Below, one piece after another: positions 54,844 through 63,864 of a DNA stretch of 64,000 nucleotides. The stretch is from Polaribacter septentrionalilitoris. Lineage in GTDB: Bacteria; Bacteroidota; Bacteroidia; Flavobacteriales; Flavobacteriaceae. The notes below the pieces were generated by a model, which searched no databases, was not told the origin of the DNA, and was given only the letters and a program-made list of their open reading frames with translations. The position numbers and the translations under genes are program-made. The stretch is taken from NCBI RefSeq assembly GCF_009832745.1, contig NZ_VRMJ01000008.1, positions 113,314 through 177,313 on the forward strand, given 5' to 3'. Within the stretch, counting starts at the first letter, position 1. Every line of letters begins with the position of its first letter.

Positions 54844-55989
54844 ATGAAAAAAATATTCATTGCAGTTTTCTGTTTGATTTCCATTTCAGTTTTTTCTCAG
54901 AATACAGAAATATTACCTAGTCAAGGATTTTCGATAAGCAGTTTATGGCGAGGAGTTTTAGGTATGTTTTCTTTAATTGTAATCGCATTTTTATTTAGTT
55001 CTAATAAAAAAGCAATAGCTTGGAAAAAAGTAGTTATAGGTTTATCTCTTCAGTTGTTAATAGCAATTGGGGTCTTGAAAATAAAATTTATTCAATCTGT
55101 TTTCGAATTTGTAGGTGGAATTTTTATCGAAATATTAGAATATACAAAGGCAGGTAGTGAGTTCTTATTTGCAGGTTTTGTTGCTGATATGGATAAATTT
55201 GGCTACATATTTGCATTTCAGGTTTTACCAACCATCATTTTCTTTTCGGCATTAACATCTTTGTTATTTTACCTTGGGATAATTCAAAAGGTGGTAAAAA
55301 TTATGGCAATTGGGTTATCCAAATTCTTAGGGATTTCTGGGATGGAAAGTCTATCTGTTGCAGGAAATATTTTTTTAGGTCAAACAGAAGCACCATTGTT
55401 GATTAAAGCTTATTTAGAAAAAATGAATAAGTCAGAAATGTTGTTGGTTATGATAGGTGGAATGGCAACAGTAGCAGGTGCAGTTTTAGCAGCTTATATT
55501 GGGTTTTTAGGAGGTGGAGACAAAGCTTTAGAACTAGTTTTTGCAAAGCATTTATTAGCAGCTTCTGTGATGGCAGCTCCAGGAGCAATTGTGATATCTA
55601 AGATTTTATACCCTCAAACTGAAGAGGTAAATAAAGATGTAACTGTTTCTCAAGAAAAAATAGGGTCTAACATTTTAGATGCCATTGCAAACGGAACCAC
55701 AGAAGGATTGCGTTTAGCAGTAAATGTAGGTGGAATGTTGTTGGTTTTTGTGGCAGTAATTGCAATGTTAAACGGAATTTTAGGTTGGGTAGGAGATGTT
55801 ACCACTTTAAATGATATCATTGCTGCAAATACATCCTACAAAGCATTGTCTTTAGAATTTATATTAGGTTCAGTTTTTGCTCCATTAATGTGGTTAATTG
55901 GAGTGCCAACAGCAGATATTTCCATGATGGGACAGTTGTTAGGAATTAAATTAGCGGCAAGTGAATTTGTAGGTTATATTCAAAATTAG
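54844..55989 (+). CDS. nupC: concentrative nucleoside transporter NupC, N-terminal part (frameshifted)
   Basis: These 381 codons encode a signal-like N-terminus followed by most of a CNT-family transporter (GNIFLGQTEAPLLIKAYL, MATVAGAVLAAYIG, AANGTTEGLRLAVNVGGMLLVFVA split across spans). Reading stops at a TAG at 55987 in the middle of the conserved C-terminal region (ASEFVGYIQN). The rest of the family sequence continues in the -1 frame from 55986. A missing base in an A run near 55982-55985 explains this. The intact product would import nucleosides with cations. Confidence 0.87.
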   Translation: MKKIFIAVFCLISISVFSQNTEILPSQGFSISSLWRGVLGMFSLIVIAFLFSSNKKAIAWKKVVIGLSLQLLIAIGVLKIKFIQSVFEFVGGIFIEILEYTKAGSEFLFAGFVADMDKFGYIFAFQVLPTIIFFSALTSLLFYLGIIQKVVKIMAIGLSKFLGISGMESLSVAGNIFLGQTEAPLLIKAYLEKMNKSEMLLVMIGGMATVAGAVLAAYIGFLGGGDKALELVFAKHLLAASVMAAPGAIVISKILYPQTEEVNKDVTVSQEKIGSNILDAIANGTTEGLRLAVNVGGMLLVFVAVIAMLNGILGWVGDVTTLNDIIAANTSYKALSLEFILGSVFAPLMWLIGVPTADISMMGQLLGIKLAASEFVGYIQN

Positions 55990-56228
55990 CAGAATTAAAA
56001 AATGTAGCAAATGCAACACATTTAACGTTTAATAAATCAGTAATTATGGCTACTTATATGTTATGTGGTTTTGCAAATTTTGCATCAATAGGAATTCAAA
56101 TTGGAGGTATTGGTTCGTTAGCACCTGGGCAAAGAAAAGTTTTATCAGAATTCGGGATGAAAGCGTTAATTGGAGGCACAATAGCTTCTTTAATGTCTGC
56201 TACGATTGCAGGTATGATTATTGGATAA
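55986..56228 (+). pseudogene. nupC: NupC C-terminal fragment in the shifted frame
   Basis: From 55986 the -1 frame reads LAELKNVANATHLTFNKSVI and then MATYMLCGFANFASIGIQIGG, the conserved end of CNT transporters, to a stop at 56228. An ATG at 56046 would give a 60-residue fragment, but the upstream part of the frame is also conserved, which shows that the whole is the tail of the preceding gene. It could be a true mutation or a base-calling error. Confidence 0.85.
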
Positions 56229-56280
56229 ATACATGAAATAGGTTATTAAAAAACGTTAATAACTTTATGATATTAATTTG

Positions 56281-56314
56281 AGCTTCAATCTCTAAAGAAT
56301 TGAAGCTTTTTTTA
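56281..56314 (+). terminator. terminator of nupC
   Basis: AGCTTCAAT pairs with ATTGAAGCT around a 9-base loop, followed by TTTTTTT. Confidence 0.87.
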
Positions 56315-56344
56315 TTTTAGTAGGCACTAAATTTTTGAAAGATT

Positions 56345-57169
56345 ATGAAGCAGTATCACGACTTAGTAAAACACGTTTTAGAAAACGGAAACGAAAAAGG
56401 AGACAGAACAGGGACAGGAACAAAAAGTGTTTTTGGATATCAAATGCGATTTGATTTGAGTGAAGGTTTTCCTATGGTAACTACAAAAAAGTTGCATTTA
56501 AAATCTATTATTTACGAGTTGCTTTGGTTTATTAATGGTGATACAAATGTAAAATACTTACAAGAAAATGGGGTAAGAATCTGGAATGAATGGGCAGATG
56601 AAAATGGAGATTTAGGGCCTGTTTATGGCCATCAGTGGAGAAATTGGAATAGTGATGAAATTGATCAGTTGCAAGATGTAATTACAACTTTAAAGAAAAA
56701 TCCAAATTCAAGAAGAATGTTAGTTTCTGCTTGGAATCCATCAGTATTGCCAGATACTTCAGTTTCTTTTTCGGAAAATGTAGCTAATGGTAAAGCAGCT
56801 TTGCCTCCTTGTCACGCCTTTTTTCAGTTTTATGTAGCAGAAGGTAAATTGTCTTGTCAATTGTACCAAAGAAGCGCAGATATTTTTTTAGGAGTGCCAT
56901 TTAATATAGCATCCTATGCCTTATTTACAATGATGATTGCCCAAGTTTGTGGCTATGAAGCAGGAGAGTTTATCCACACTTTTGGTGATGCACATATCTA
57001 TAACAATCACAAAGAACAATTAGATTTGCAATTGTCTAGAGACATCAGACCATTACCAAAAATGAAAATCAACCCAGAAGTAAAAAGTATTTTTGATTTT
57101 ACTTTTGATGATTTTGAGCTAATCAATTACAATCCACACCCTCATATTAAAGGGGTAGTTGCTGTTTAA
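56345..57169 (+). CDS. thyA: thymidylate synthase
   Basis: This 274-residue enzyme converts dUMP to dTMP with methylenetetrahydrofolate. It has [12 protein letters not shown], the [13 protein letters not shown] loop, the catalytic cysteine in [30 protein letters not shown] and the C-terminal [19 protein letters not shown] region. Its partner enzyme gene folA lies about 700 bp downstream. A bidirectional terminator follows. Confidence 0.97.
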   Translation: MKQYHDLVKHVLENGNEKGDRTGTGTKSVFGYQMRFDLSEGFPMVTTKKLHLKSIIYELLWFINGDTNVKYLQENGVRIWNEWADENGDLGPVYGHQWRNWNSDEIDQLQDVITTLKKNPNSRRMLVSAWNPSVLPDTSVSFSENVANGKAALPPCHAFFQFYVAEGKLSCQLYQRSADIFLGVPFNIASYALFTMMIAQVCGYEAGEFIHTFGDAHIYNNHKEQLDLQLSRDIRPLPKMKINPEVKSIFDFTFDDFELINYNPHPHIKGVVAV

Positions 57170-57183
57170 ACTTTATAAGTAAA

Positions 57184-57221
57184 AAAAAGAGCTTTCAAAA
57201 AAATAATTGAAAGCTCTTTTT
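57184..57221. terminator. bidirectional terminator between thyA and the CBM48-type gene
   Basis: AAAAGAGCTTTCAA pairs perfectly with TTGAAAGCTCTTTT around an A-rich loop, with A and T runs at the two sides. Confidence 0.88.
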
Positions 57222-57241
57222 ACCTTTTCACAACATTTCTG

Positions 57242-57538
57242 TTATAAGTTTAAAACGCTATTGTCTGCTCCAGCAAAATCACTCCAAGCAAAAGCATCTG
57301 CATCATCTTCGTTCAAATAGCTACCATCTACCAAGTATCTAAACTCGTAAGAACTTCCAGCTTCTAAGTCAACAGTCCCTTTGAAAGATCCGTTTTTCAA
57401 TTTCTTTAATGGAGTAGCTTTTTCATTCCACTCATTAAAGCTTCCTACTACTGCTACTTTTTTAGCATCCTCAGCAGGAACAGTAAAAGTTACTTTACAA
57501 ACTGGTTTGCTTTTCAAAAATTGTTTTTTAATTGCCAT
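57242..57538 (-). CDS. isoamylase-early-set (CBM48-like) domain protein
   Basis: This 98-residue protein is essentially one glycogen-binding E-set domain: VTFTVPAEDAKKVAVVGSFNEWN, TPLKKLKNGSFKGTVDLEAGSSYEFRYLVDG and YLNEDDADAF. Such stand-alone domains probably bind alpha-glucan. It lacks any catalytic part and any signal peptide, so a cytoplasmic role in glycogen sensing is plausible. Small CBM48-type proteins are frequent in flavobacteria. Confidence 0.88.
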   Translation of the reverse strand: MAIKKQFLKSKPVCKVTFTVPAEDAKKVAVVGSFNEWNEKATPLKKLKNGSFKGTVDLEAGSSYEFRYLVDGSYLNEDDADAFAWSDFAGADNSVLNL

Positions 57539-57843
57539 AATTAATTATTTATTTCAAATTTTACGGTAAAATTATAGAAGTTTAATTATATGGCAAACAA
57601 TGTTTTTAAAGATTTTTGAAGAATTATCAGTTTGATAAAATGCTTATGTAAATTATTGATATTCCCAAATAAATAGAATGCTTAATTGAGGTTTGTACAA
57701 AAAAGTACGATTTCTTTTTGCTTGATTTTCAGTCATTTTAATCCGAAAACGTATTCGCTGTTAATAAATTTGTCTTAAAAAGATTATAAAACGTCAAATC
57801 TGAAGAGAATTGGTTTAATTTTGTTAAAAATTTAGAAGATTAT
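57539..57843. other. intergenic region with only promoter-like sequence
   Basis: This 305-bp stretch between divergent genes holds the folA -7 box at 57816. A near-consensus minus-strand box, TAATTTTA, at 57567-57574 may serve the CBM48-type gene. I see no other gene or structured RNA. Confidence 0.6.
57816..57823 (+). promoter_or_regulatory. -7 promoter element for folA
   Basis: TAATTTTG matches TAnnTTTG exactly, 20 bp before the folA start codon. Confidence 0.6.
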
Positions 57844-58335
57844 ATGATTACAATTATTGCTGCAATTGCAAAAAACAATGCATTAGGAAAAAATAATGAT
57901 TTAATATGGCACTTGCCAGCTGATTTAAAAAGATTTAAAAAGATAACTTCTGGACATTTTATTTTAATGGGTAGAAATACCTTTGAATCAATAGGTAAAC
58001 CATTACCAAATAGAACAACAATAATCATCACAAGAAATAAAGAGTATTACAAAGACGGATGCTTAATTGCGCATAGTTTAGAAGAAGCAATTGAATTGGC
58101 CTCATCTGAAGAGCAACTATTTATTATTGGTGGAGCTCAAATTTACAAGGAAACCTTAGCAAAAGGTTTGGCAGACCAATTAGATATTACATTAGTTCAC
58201 CAAGAGTTTGAAGCAGATGCTTTTTTTCCAGAAATAGATAAAGAAATTTGGAAAGAAGTAGCTAGAGAAGATTTTGTTGCAGATGAAAAAAATGATTTTG
58301 ATTATAGCTTTGTAAGTTATAAAAAGAAAAGCTAA
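57844..58335 (+). CDS. folA: dihydrofolate reductase
   Basis: This 163-residue enzyme reduces dihydrofolate with NADPH. It shows IAAIAKNNALGKNNDLIWHLPADLKRFK (about residues 4-31), the cofactor-binding MGRNTFESIGKPLPNRT and IIGGAQIYKETL. The length is typical. It regenerates the folate that ThyA oxidises. Its stop overlaps the stop of the converging DUF6146 gene by 4 bp. Confidence 0.97.
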   Translation: MITIIAAIAKNNALGKNNDLIWHLPADLKRFKKITSGHFILMGRNTFESIGKPLPNRTTIIITRNKEYYKDGCLIAHSLEEAIELASSEEQLFIIGGAQIYKETLAKGLADQLDITLVHQEFEADAFFPEIDKEIWKEVAREDFVADEKNDFDYSFVSYKKKS

Positions 58336-58763
58336 TTAATTCTATTTCTTCTAAAACCACCACCTAAATTCATATTGTACTTTCTTTGTGCAAATAAGAA
58401 ATAGTTAAATAACTTATAGTTTACTTCGTATCCGTAATCTATATTATTTTGATAATTAATCTGATTTTCATAAATATTAGGATTAAAACGCATAGGATTT
58501 TGTACTCTTTGATTCCATGTTATAACCCAAGCTCTATTTCTAGTTTCTAGGTAGTTTTGAGAGTAAAACCCAACAGGTTGAGCAATAGAATTTAAATAAG
58601 CAGTAAATCCTGGGTCTATAATAATAATCTCATACTCTAAACTATCGTTGGCAATTACAACTGGTTCTTCTTTTTCTGTTTCTTTTTTTATAGGTGATGA
58701 ACCACAAGCCCAAAAAATGAATGTAGATATGGTAAGAATCAAAATGTATTTAATAGTTTTCAT
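58332..58763 (-). CDS. DUF6146 family lipoprotein
   Basis: This 143-residue protein has a lipoprotein signal peptide (MKTIKYILILTISTFIFWAC, cysteine at residue 20) and the conserved DUF6146 core: YEIIIIDPGFTAYLNS, QPVGFYSQNYLETRNR, VITWNQRV and NIDYGYEVNYKLFNYFLFAQRKYN. The family is found in flavobacteria and has no known function. It probably faces the periplasm or cell surface. Confidence 0.86.
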   Translation of the reverse strand: MKTIKYILILTISTFIFWACGSSPIKKETEKEEPVVIANDSLEYEIIIIDPGFTAYLNSIAQPVGFYSQNYLETRNRAWVITWNQRVQNPMRFNPNIYENQINYQNNIDYGYEVNYKLFNYFLFAQRKYNMNLGGGFRRNRIN

Positions 58764-58966
58764 AAATTATGATTTTAAATGAAAGCAATATTGCTTTATA
58801 TGTATAGAATGATACTCAAAATTAAGAACTTGATACGGGCTCAAAAAACATGAATTAGTTAACCTATACTTTCAATGAGTTAACTCGATTATAAATTTAT
58901 CAAAAATTATTCCAAATCAGATAGGAAGTTATTGCTTTTAACATTAATTTTAAAACCTAAAATACA

Positions 58967-60316
58967 TTGGTTTTGAGAAACTTTTTAATAATATTCAGTC
59001 TACTCTTTTTTATTTCTTGTCAGAAAAATGAAGCTATTTCTGTTACATACAATATAAAAAGTGAGGAAAAAAGAGCCACAATTAAAGATGATTTATTAGA
59101 AGATAGATTTACAAACTTACTTCCTGAGTTAATGGACAAGTCTAAAATAGACATGTGGATTTTAATTTCTAGAGAGTATAATGAAGATCCTATTTTAAAA
59201 ACCATGCTACCTTCAACTTGGTTAAATGCCAGAAGAAGAACCATTATTGTGTTTTATAGAAATAAGGAAAAAAACACCTTAGAAAGATTAGCCGTTGCAA
59301 GATATGATATTGGAAAAAACATAAAATCTGCTTGGAATAAAGAGGAAGAACCAAATCAATGGAATGCACTGGTTAAAATTATTAAGGCCAGAAACCCTAA
59401 TAATATTGGTTTAGATTATTCTAAACATTTTGCACTTGCAGATGGTTTGGTAAAAACAGATTATCAAGAGTTTTTAGAAAACTTACCAAAAGAATATCAT
59501 AATAAGATAGTTTCAGCTGAAAAATTAGGCATTCAATGGATTGAAACCAGAACTGAAAAAGAAATGGTTCATTTTAGAAATTTAATAGATATTACTCATA
59601 AAATTATAGATGAAGCGTTCTCCAATAAAGTAATTCAACCTGGAAAAACAACAACAGATGATGTAGTTTGGTGGATGCGTCAAAAAGTAACAGATTTAGG
59701 TTTAGAGACTTGGTTTCATCCAACCATCGATGTGCAAAGAAGCAAAGAAAAATTAAAATCTCACATAGAATCTTTCTCTAAAGCAAAAAAAGAAGTCACT
59801 ATTCAAAAAGGAGATTTGTTGCATTGTGATTTCGGAATTACTTATTTAGGTTTGAATACAGATTGTCAGCAACATGCTTATGTTTTACAAGATGATGAAA
59901 TTGATGTTCCGCAGTTTTTAAAAGATGCGTATAAGAAAGGAAATCGTGTACAAGATATTTTAACCTCTAATATGAAATTTGGTAAAACTGGAAATCAAAT
60001 ATTAGAATCATCATTACAGCAAGGAAAATCTGAAGGATTAAGGCCATCAATTTACACACATCCTTTAGGTAAATATGGCCATAGCGCAGGAACCACAATT
60101 GGTATGTGGGACTCTCAAGATGGAGTGCCTTTTAACGGAGATTATCCTTTAGAGAAAAATACAGCTTATGCAATTGAATTGAACACTACAGTTTTCGTCA
60201 GAGAATGGCAAAAAGACATCAGGATTATGCTAGAAGAAGCTGGTTATTTTGGAGCTGGAGTTTTTGAGTATGTAAATAAAAGACAAACAAACATTAAACC
60301 AATAAAAGTAAATTAA
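58967..60316 (+). CDS. M24-family (Xaa-Pro aminopeptidase-like) lipoprotein
   Basis: This 449-residue protein starts at TTG 58967 or TTG 58973. It has a short lipoprotein signal with lipobox FISC near residue 18. The M24 pita-bread domain retains the metal ligands: the aspartates in HCDFGITYLGLNTDC, the histidine in HPLGKYGHSAG and glutamates in AIELNTT and IMLEEAG. The family includes aminopeptidase P, which removes residues before proline. An exported form fits with proline-rich peptide use seen elsewhere in the window. It overlaps tag by 1 bp. Confidence 0.87.
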   Translation: MVLRNFLIIFSLLFFISCQKNEAISVTYNIKSEEKRATIKDDLLEDRFTNLLPELMDKSKIDMWILISREYNEDPILKTMLPSTWLNARRRTIIVFYRNKEKNTLERLAVARYDIGKNIKSAWNKEEEPNQWNALVKIIKARNPNNIGLDYSKHFALADGLVKTDYQEFLENLPKEYHNKIVSAEKLGIQWIETRTEKEMVHFRNLIDITHKIIDEAFSNKVIQPGKTTTDDVVWWMRQKVTDLGLETWFHPTIDVQRSKEKLKSHIESFSKAKKEVTIQKGDLLHCDFGITYLGLNTDCQQHAYVLQDDEIDVPQFLKDAYKKGNRVQDILTSNMKFGKTGNQILESSLQQGKSEGLRPSIYTHPLGKYGHSAGTTIGMWDSQDGVPFNGDYPLEKNTAYAIELNTTVFVREWQKDIRIMLEEAGYFGAGVFEYVNKRQTNIKPIKVN

Positions 60317-60876
60317 TGAAACATAGGTGTTTTTGGGTTACAGATAGTAAACTCTATCAAGAATATCATGACAATGAATGGGGAGAGCCTGTTTTTGATG
60401 ATAAAACCTTATTCGAGTTTTTGCTGCTAGAAACTTTTCAGGCGGGTTTAAGTTGGATTACCATTTTAAATAAAAGAGAAAATTTCAGAAAAGCTTTTGA
60501 TAACTTTGATTACCAAAAAATTTCAAAATATCCTGAAAATAAATATAAAGCTCTATTGCAAGATTCAGGAATTATAAGAAACAAGTTAAAAATAAGAAGT
60601 GCTATTTTAAATGCACAGTTATTTATTGAAGTACAAAAAGAATTTGGTTCGTTTTCTAAGTTTATTTGGAGTTATGTTGATGAAAAACCAATTGTCAATC
60701 AATTTCATAAAAGAGAAGATGTGCCAGCTACAACACCTTTGTCAGATAGAATATCAAAAGACTTAAAAAAGCGCGGATTCAAATTTGTAGGTTCTACTGT
60801 TGTTTATGCTTTTATGCAGGCTATTGGTATGGTAAATGATCATACTACAGATTGTTTTAAATATCCAAGAGAATGA
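60316..60876 (+). CDS. tag: DNA-3-methyladenine glycosylase I
   Basis: This 186-residue DNA repair enzyme removes 3-methyladenine. It has the N-terminal HRCFWVTDSKLYQEYHDNEWG, LLLETFQAGLSWITILNKRENFRKAF and the zinc-snap histidine/cysteine residues near the C-terminus (MVNDHTTDCF). Its start overlaps the preceding stop and its end overlaps the next gene by 4 bp, so the four genes form one operon. Confidence 0.95.
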   Translation: MKHRCFWVTDSKLYQEYHDNEWGEPVFDDKTLFEFLLLETFQAGLSWITILNKRENFRKAFDNFDYQKISKYPENKYKALLQDSGIIRNKLKIRSAILNAQLFIEVQKEFGSFSKFIWSYVDEKPIVNQFHKREDVPATTPLSDRISKDLKKRGFKFVGSTVVYAFMQAIGMVNDHTTDCFKYPRE

Positions 60877-61634
60877 AAATTTTTGAAATCCCTAAAGAAG
60901 ATTTAAATAGACTGGGTTATATCTTTCTAAGAAAAGTTGGCATTTTTATTGGCTTTATTTTTATCCTTTTTTTTGATGGAACTTATTTTACTCAGAATTT
61001 TGTAAGCTCTCAAGTTCCTGTAAATATTTTGGCGCTGCTAAGTTTCTTTTGGATGTACAAAAGAGCATTTCCAAGAGTAAGAAAACTAATGTTAATTGCT
61101 GTTGTTTTAGGTGTTTTAGGTGAGTATTTTTTTTCTGTTTATTTAGGGATGTATACGTATAGGTTAGAAAATGTTCCTTGGTACGTTCCTTTAGGACATG
61201 CAGCTTTATATGGCAGGGTTTTTGTTTTTAGTAAAGACTCATTAGCAAGAAAATATCATCAAGAAATAGAAAGTTTTTTTTCTTATATTATTGTTGTATT
61301 TGCCACAATATATCTTGTCTTTTTTGCTGATGTTTTTGGTTTTGTAATGACTGTGTTTGTTTTTTTGTTATTATACAAACGACCAAAAGATAGGTTATAC
61401 TTTTATACCATGTATATTGTAGTGGCGTTGTTAGAAATTGGAGGGACAGCTTTTGGTGCATGGAAATGGCCATCAATAGCTTTTGGTATTTTTGATTTTT
61501 TACCAAGTAACAACCCGCCAAGTGGAATTAGTTTATTCTATTTTTTATTAGATATAAGTTGCTTCTTAATTTACATTTTATTGCATAACAAAACTTGGCA
61601 ACGACTGATAAATATCAGAAAACAGCAAGCTTAA
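60873..61634 (+). CDS. multi-pass membrane protein of unknown function (paralogue of 25372-26142)
   Basis: This 253-residue protein shares with the earlier copy the blocks GEYFFSVYLGMYTYRLENVP, the GHA after YVPLG, DVFGFVMT, the TMYIVVALLEIGGT segment and FDFLPSNNPPSGIS with FYFLLD. It has about seven hydrophobic spans. Charged residues at the same places in both copies suggest an active site in the membrane. No family is known to me. It overlaps tag by 4 bp and is followed directly by the dipeptidyl peptidase III gene. Confidence 0.83.
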   Translation: MKIFEIPKEDLNRLGYIFLRKVGIFIGFIFILFFDGTYFTQNFVSSQVPVNILALLSFFWMYKRAFPRVRKLMLIAVVLGVLGEYFFSVYLGMYTYRLENVPWYVPLGHAALYGRVFVFSKDSLARKYHQEIESFFSYIIVVFATIYLVFFADVFGFVMTVFVFLLLYKRPKDRLYFYTMYIVVALLEIGGTAFGAWKWPSIAFGIFDFLPSNNPPSGISLFYFLLDISCFLIYILLHNKTWQRLINIRKQQA

Positions 61635-61673
61635 ATGTTGTACTTTTATACAATCAATTCAAAATATTTAACA

Positions 61674-63701
61674 ATGAACATAAAACAACTATTTTGCAGC
61701 TTTTTTGTGGCTGTAATTTTAATTTCATGCGTTACAGAAAAGAAGCAAGAAGAATCAACAAATAAAACTGAATTTAATCATTTTGTAGAACAGTTTGCAG
61801 ATATAAAAGTATTACGCTACAAAATACCTGGGTTCAACGAATTAACCTTGCAAGAAAAGAAATTAGTATACTATTTAACTCAAGCAGGTTTAGCTGGTAG
61901 AGATATCATGTGGGACCAAAACTATCGTCATAACCTTAAAATAAGAATGGCTTTAGAAAGTATTAATCAAAATTTTAAAGGAGGTAAAAATACAGAAGAT
62001 TTTAAAGCGTTTAAAACGTATTTAAAAAGAGTATGGTTCTCTAACGGAATTCATCACCATTATTCAAACGATAAAATAAAACCAACTTTTTCTAAGGCAT
62101 ATTTTAATGAGTTGTTGAAAAACTCAAATACGGTTCTTTCTCAAGAAGTTGTTGAGGTTTTGTTTAATGATGCTGATGCTAAAAAAGTAAATAAAAAAGC
62201 AGGAGTAGATAATATTCTAAATTCAGCTATCAATTTTTATGCAGCAGATATTACAGATAAAGACGTTGCAAATTTTTATAAAACAGCTTATAAAGGACCA
62301 AAAGGAATGCCAGTTGAAGCAGGATTAAATTCTAAATTGGTGAAAGAAAATGGTAACCTTGTAGAGAAAGTTTGGAAATCTGGAGGAATGTATGGTAATG
62401 CAATTGATAAAATTATAAGTTGGTTAGAAAAAGCTAAAGCTGTTGCAGAAAACGAAAAACAAGCAGAAGCATTAGGGTTGTTAATAGAATATTACAAAAC
62501 AGGGAGCTTAGATATTTGGGATAAATACTGCATAGCTTGGGTGACATCCACAGAAGGAAATATCGATTGGATAAATGGTTTTATAGAAGTTTATAACGAT
62601 CCAAAAGGGTACAGAGGTTCTTACGAAACTATTGTGCAAATTAAAGATTTCGACATGTCTCGTAAAATGAAAGTGCTTTCTGATAATGCACAATGGTTTG
62701 AAGATAACTCACCTTTAATGGAGAGTCATAAAAAGAAAAATGTTGTTGGTATTTCTTATAAAACCGTAAACGTTGCAGGTGAAGCTGGTGATGCATCTCC
62801 AAGTACTCCAATTGGTGTGAATTTACCTAATAATAATTGGATTCTTCAAGAACATGGTTCTAAGTCAGTCTCTTTAGGAAACATTATTAGAGCCTACAAT
62901 AATGCAGGCGGAACAGGACGTTTAAAAGAGTTTGCATACGATGAAGAAGAAATTAAATTGGAAGAAAAATATGGTCAAATTGCAGATAAATTGCATACAG
63001 CATTGCATGAAGTTGTAGGACATGCTTCAGGAGTCATCAATGAGGGTGTTGGACAACCTAAAGAAACACTTCAAAACTACGCGTCAACTATGGAAGAAGG
63101 TCGTGCAGATTTAGTTGGATTGTATTATTTAATGGATCCAAAATTACAAGAACTAGGATTAACGGATGATTATAAAAAACTAGGAATGGCTGCTTATGAT
63201 GGTTACATTAGAAACGGATTGATGACTCAGTTGATAAGAATCAATTTAGGTGATGATATCGAAGAAGATCATATGGTAAACCGTCAATGGGTTTCTGCGT
63301 GGGCTTTTGAGCAGGGTAAAAAAGACAATGTCATTGAAAAAGTGGTAAAAAAAGATGGTAAAACGTACTATAATATAAATGATTATGATAAGTTAAGAGA
63401 AATCTTTGGGCGCTTATTAAGAGAAACACAACGTATAAAATCTGAAGGTGATTTTGAAGGAGCTAAAAAATTAGTTGAAGGATATGGTGTAAAAGTAGAT
63501 CAAGAGATTCATAAAGAAGTACTAAAAAGAAATGAGCAATTTAAATCTGCGCCATATAGCGGATTTGTAAATCCTGTTTTAGAAACTGTCGTTGATGGTG
63601 ATGGAAATATTAAAGATGTCGTCATTAAACAACCAAAAAGTTTTGAAGAGCAGATGCTTTTTTACTCAAAGAATTATAGCTTTCTCACGGATGAAAATTA
63701 A
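61674..63701 (+). CDS. dipeptidyl peptidase III (M49), lipoprotein
   Basis: The start is ATG 61674, which gives a lipoprotein signal with lipobox LISC near residue 19; an in-frame ATG at 61635 would add 13 residues ahead of it. The 675-residue protein has the M49 zinc motif HEVVGHASG (about residue 446) and the glutamate-bearing EEGRADLVGLYYL. M49 enzymes remove dipeptides from the N-terminus of peptides. Export makes it a likely supplier of dipeptides from extracellular protein. Confidence 0.92.
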   Translation: MNIKQLFCSFFVAVILISCVTEKKQEESTNKTEFNHFVEQFADIKVLRYKIPGFNELTLQEKKLVYYLTQAGLAGRDIMWDQNYRHNLKIRMALESINQNFKGGKNTEDFKAFKTYLKRVWFSNGIHHHYSNDKIKPTFSKAYFNELLKNSNTVLSQEVVEVLFNDADAKKVNKKAGVDNILNSAINFYAADITDKDVANFYKTAYKGPKGMPVEAGLNSKLVKENGNLVEKVWKSGGMYGNAIDKIISWLEKAKAVAENEKQAEALGLLIEYYKTGSLDIWDKYCIAWVTSTEGNIDWINGFIEVYNDPKGYRGSYETIVQIKDFDMSRKMKVLSDNAQWFEDNSPLMESHKKKNVVGISYKTVNVAGEAGDASPSTPIGVNLPNNNWILQEHGSKSVSLGNIIRAYNNAGGTGRLKEFAYDEEEIKLEEKYGQIADKLHTALHEVVGHASGVINEGVGQPKETLQNYASTMEEGRADLVGLYYLMDPKLQELGLTDDYKKLGMAAYDGYIRNGLMTQLIRINLGDDIEEDHMVNRQWVSAWAFEQGKKDNVIEKVVKKDGKTYYNINDYDKLREIFGRLLRETQRIKSEGDFEGAKKLVEGYGVKVDQEIHKEVLKRNEQFKSAPYSGFVNPVLETVVDGDGNIKDVVIKQPKSFEEQMLFYSKNYSFLTDEN

Positions 63702-63740
63702 AAAATGAACTTACAAAAACCGACTTTTTAGTTAGTCATG

Positions 63741-63768
63741 GTCGGAAGATTTTTCTTCCGACTTTTTT
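63741..63768 (+). terminator. terminator of the M24/tag/DPP III operon
   Basis: GTCGGAAGA pairs with TCTTCCGAC around TTTT, followed by TTTTTTG. Confidence 0.88.
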
Positions 63769-63864
63769 GTTTTATAAATTACTATTTAAGAAACTAAAAA
63801 TCAACTATTTAGCTTGTTTATTTGATAATATTTACGTATCTTTTTATCTGATAATCAGCTATTT

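Noticed and set aside
54844..56228. Programmed -1 frameshifting in nupC
   Set aside because: No X-XXY-YYZ slippery heptamer or downstream stem was found at the shift point; a single missing A is simpler.
57699..57712. GTACAAAAAAGTAC inverted repeat as operator in the folA intergenic region
   Set aside because: Arms of four bases in AT-rich DNA are expected by chance and it is far from either promoter.
58858..58884. Two GTTAAC hexamers upstream of the M24 peptidase gene as regulator sites
   Set aside because: They are 21 bp apart with no middle copy, and one is part of a separate palindrome (GAGTTAACTC); the match to the arrays near the two-component genes is weak.
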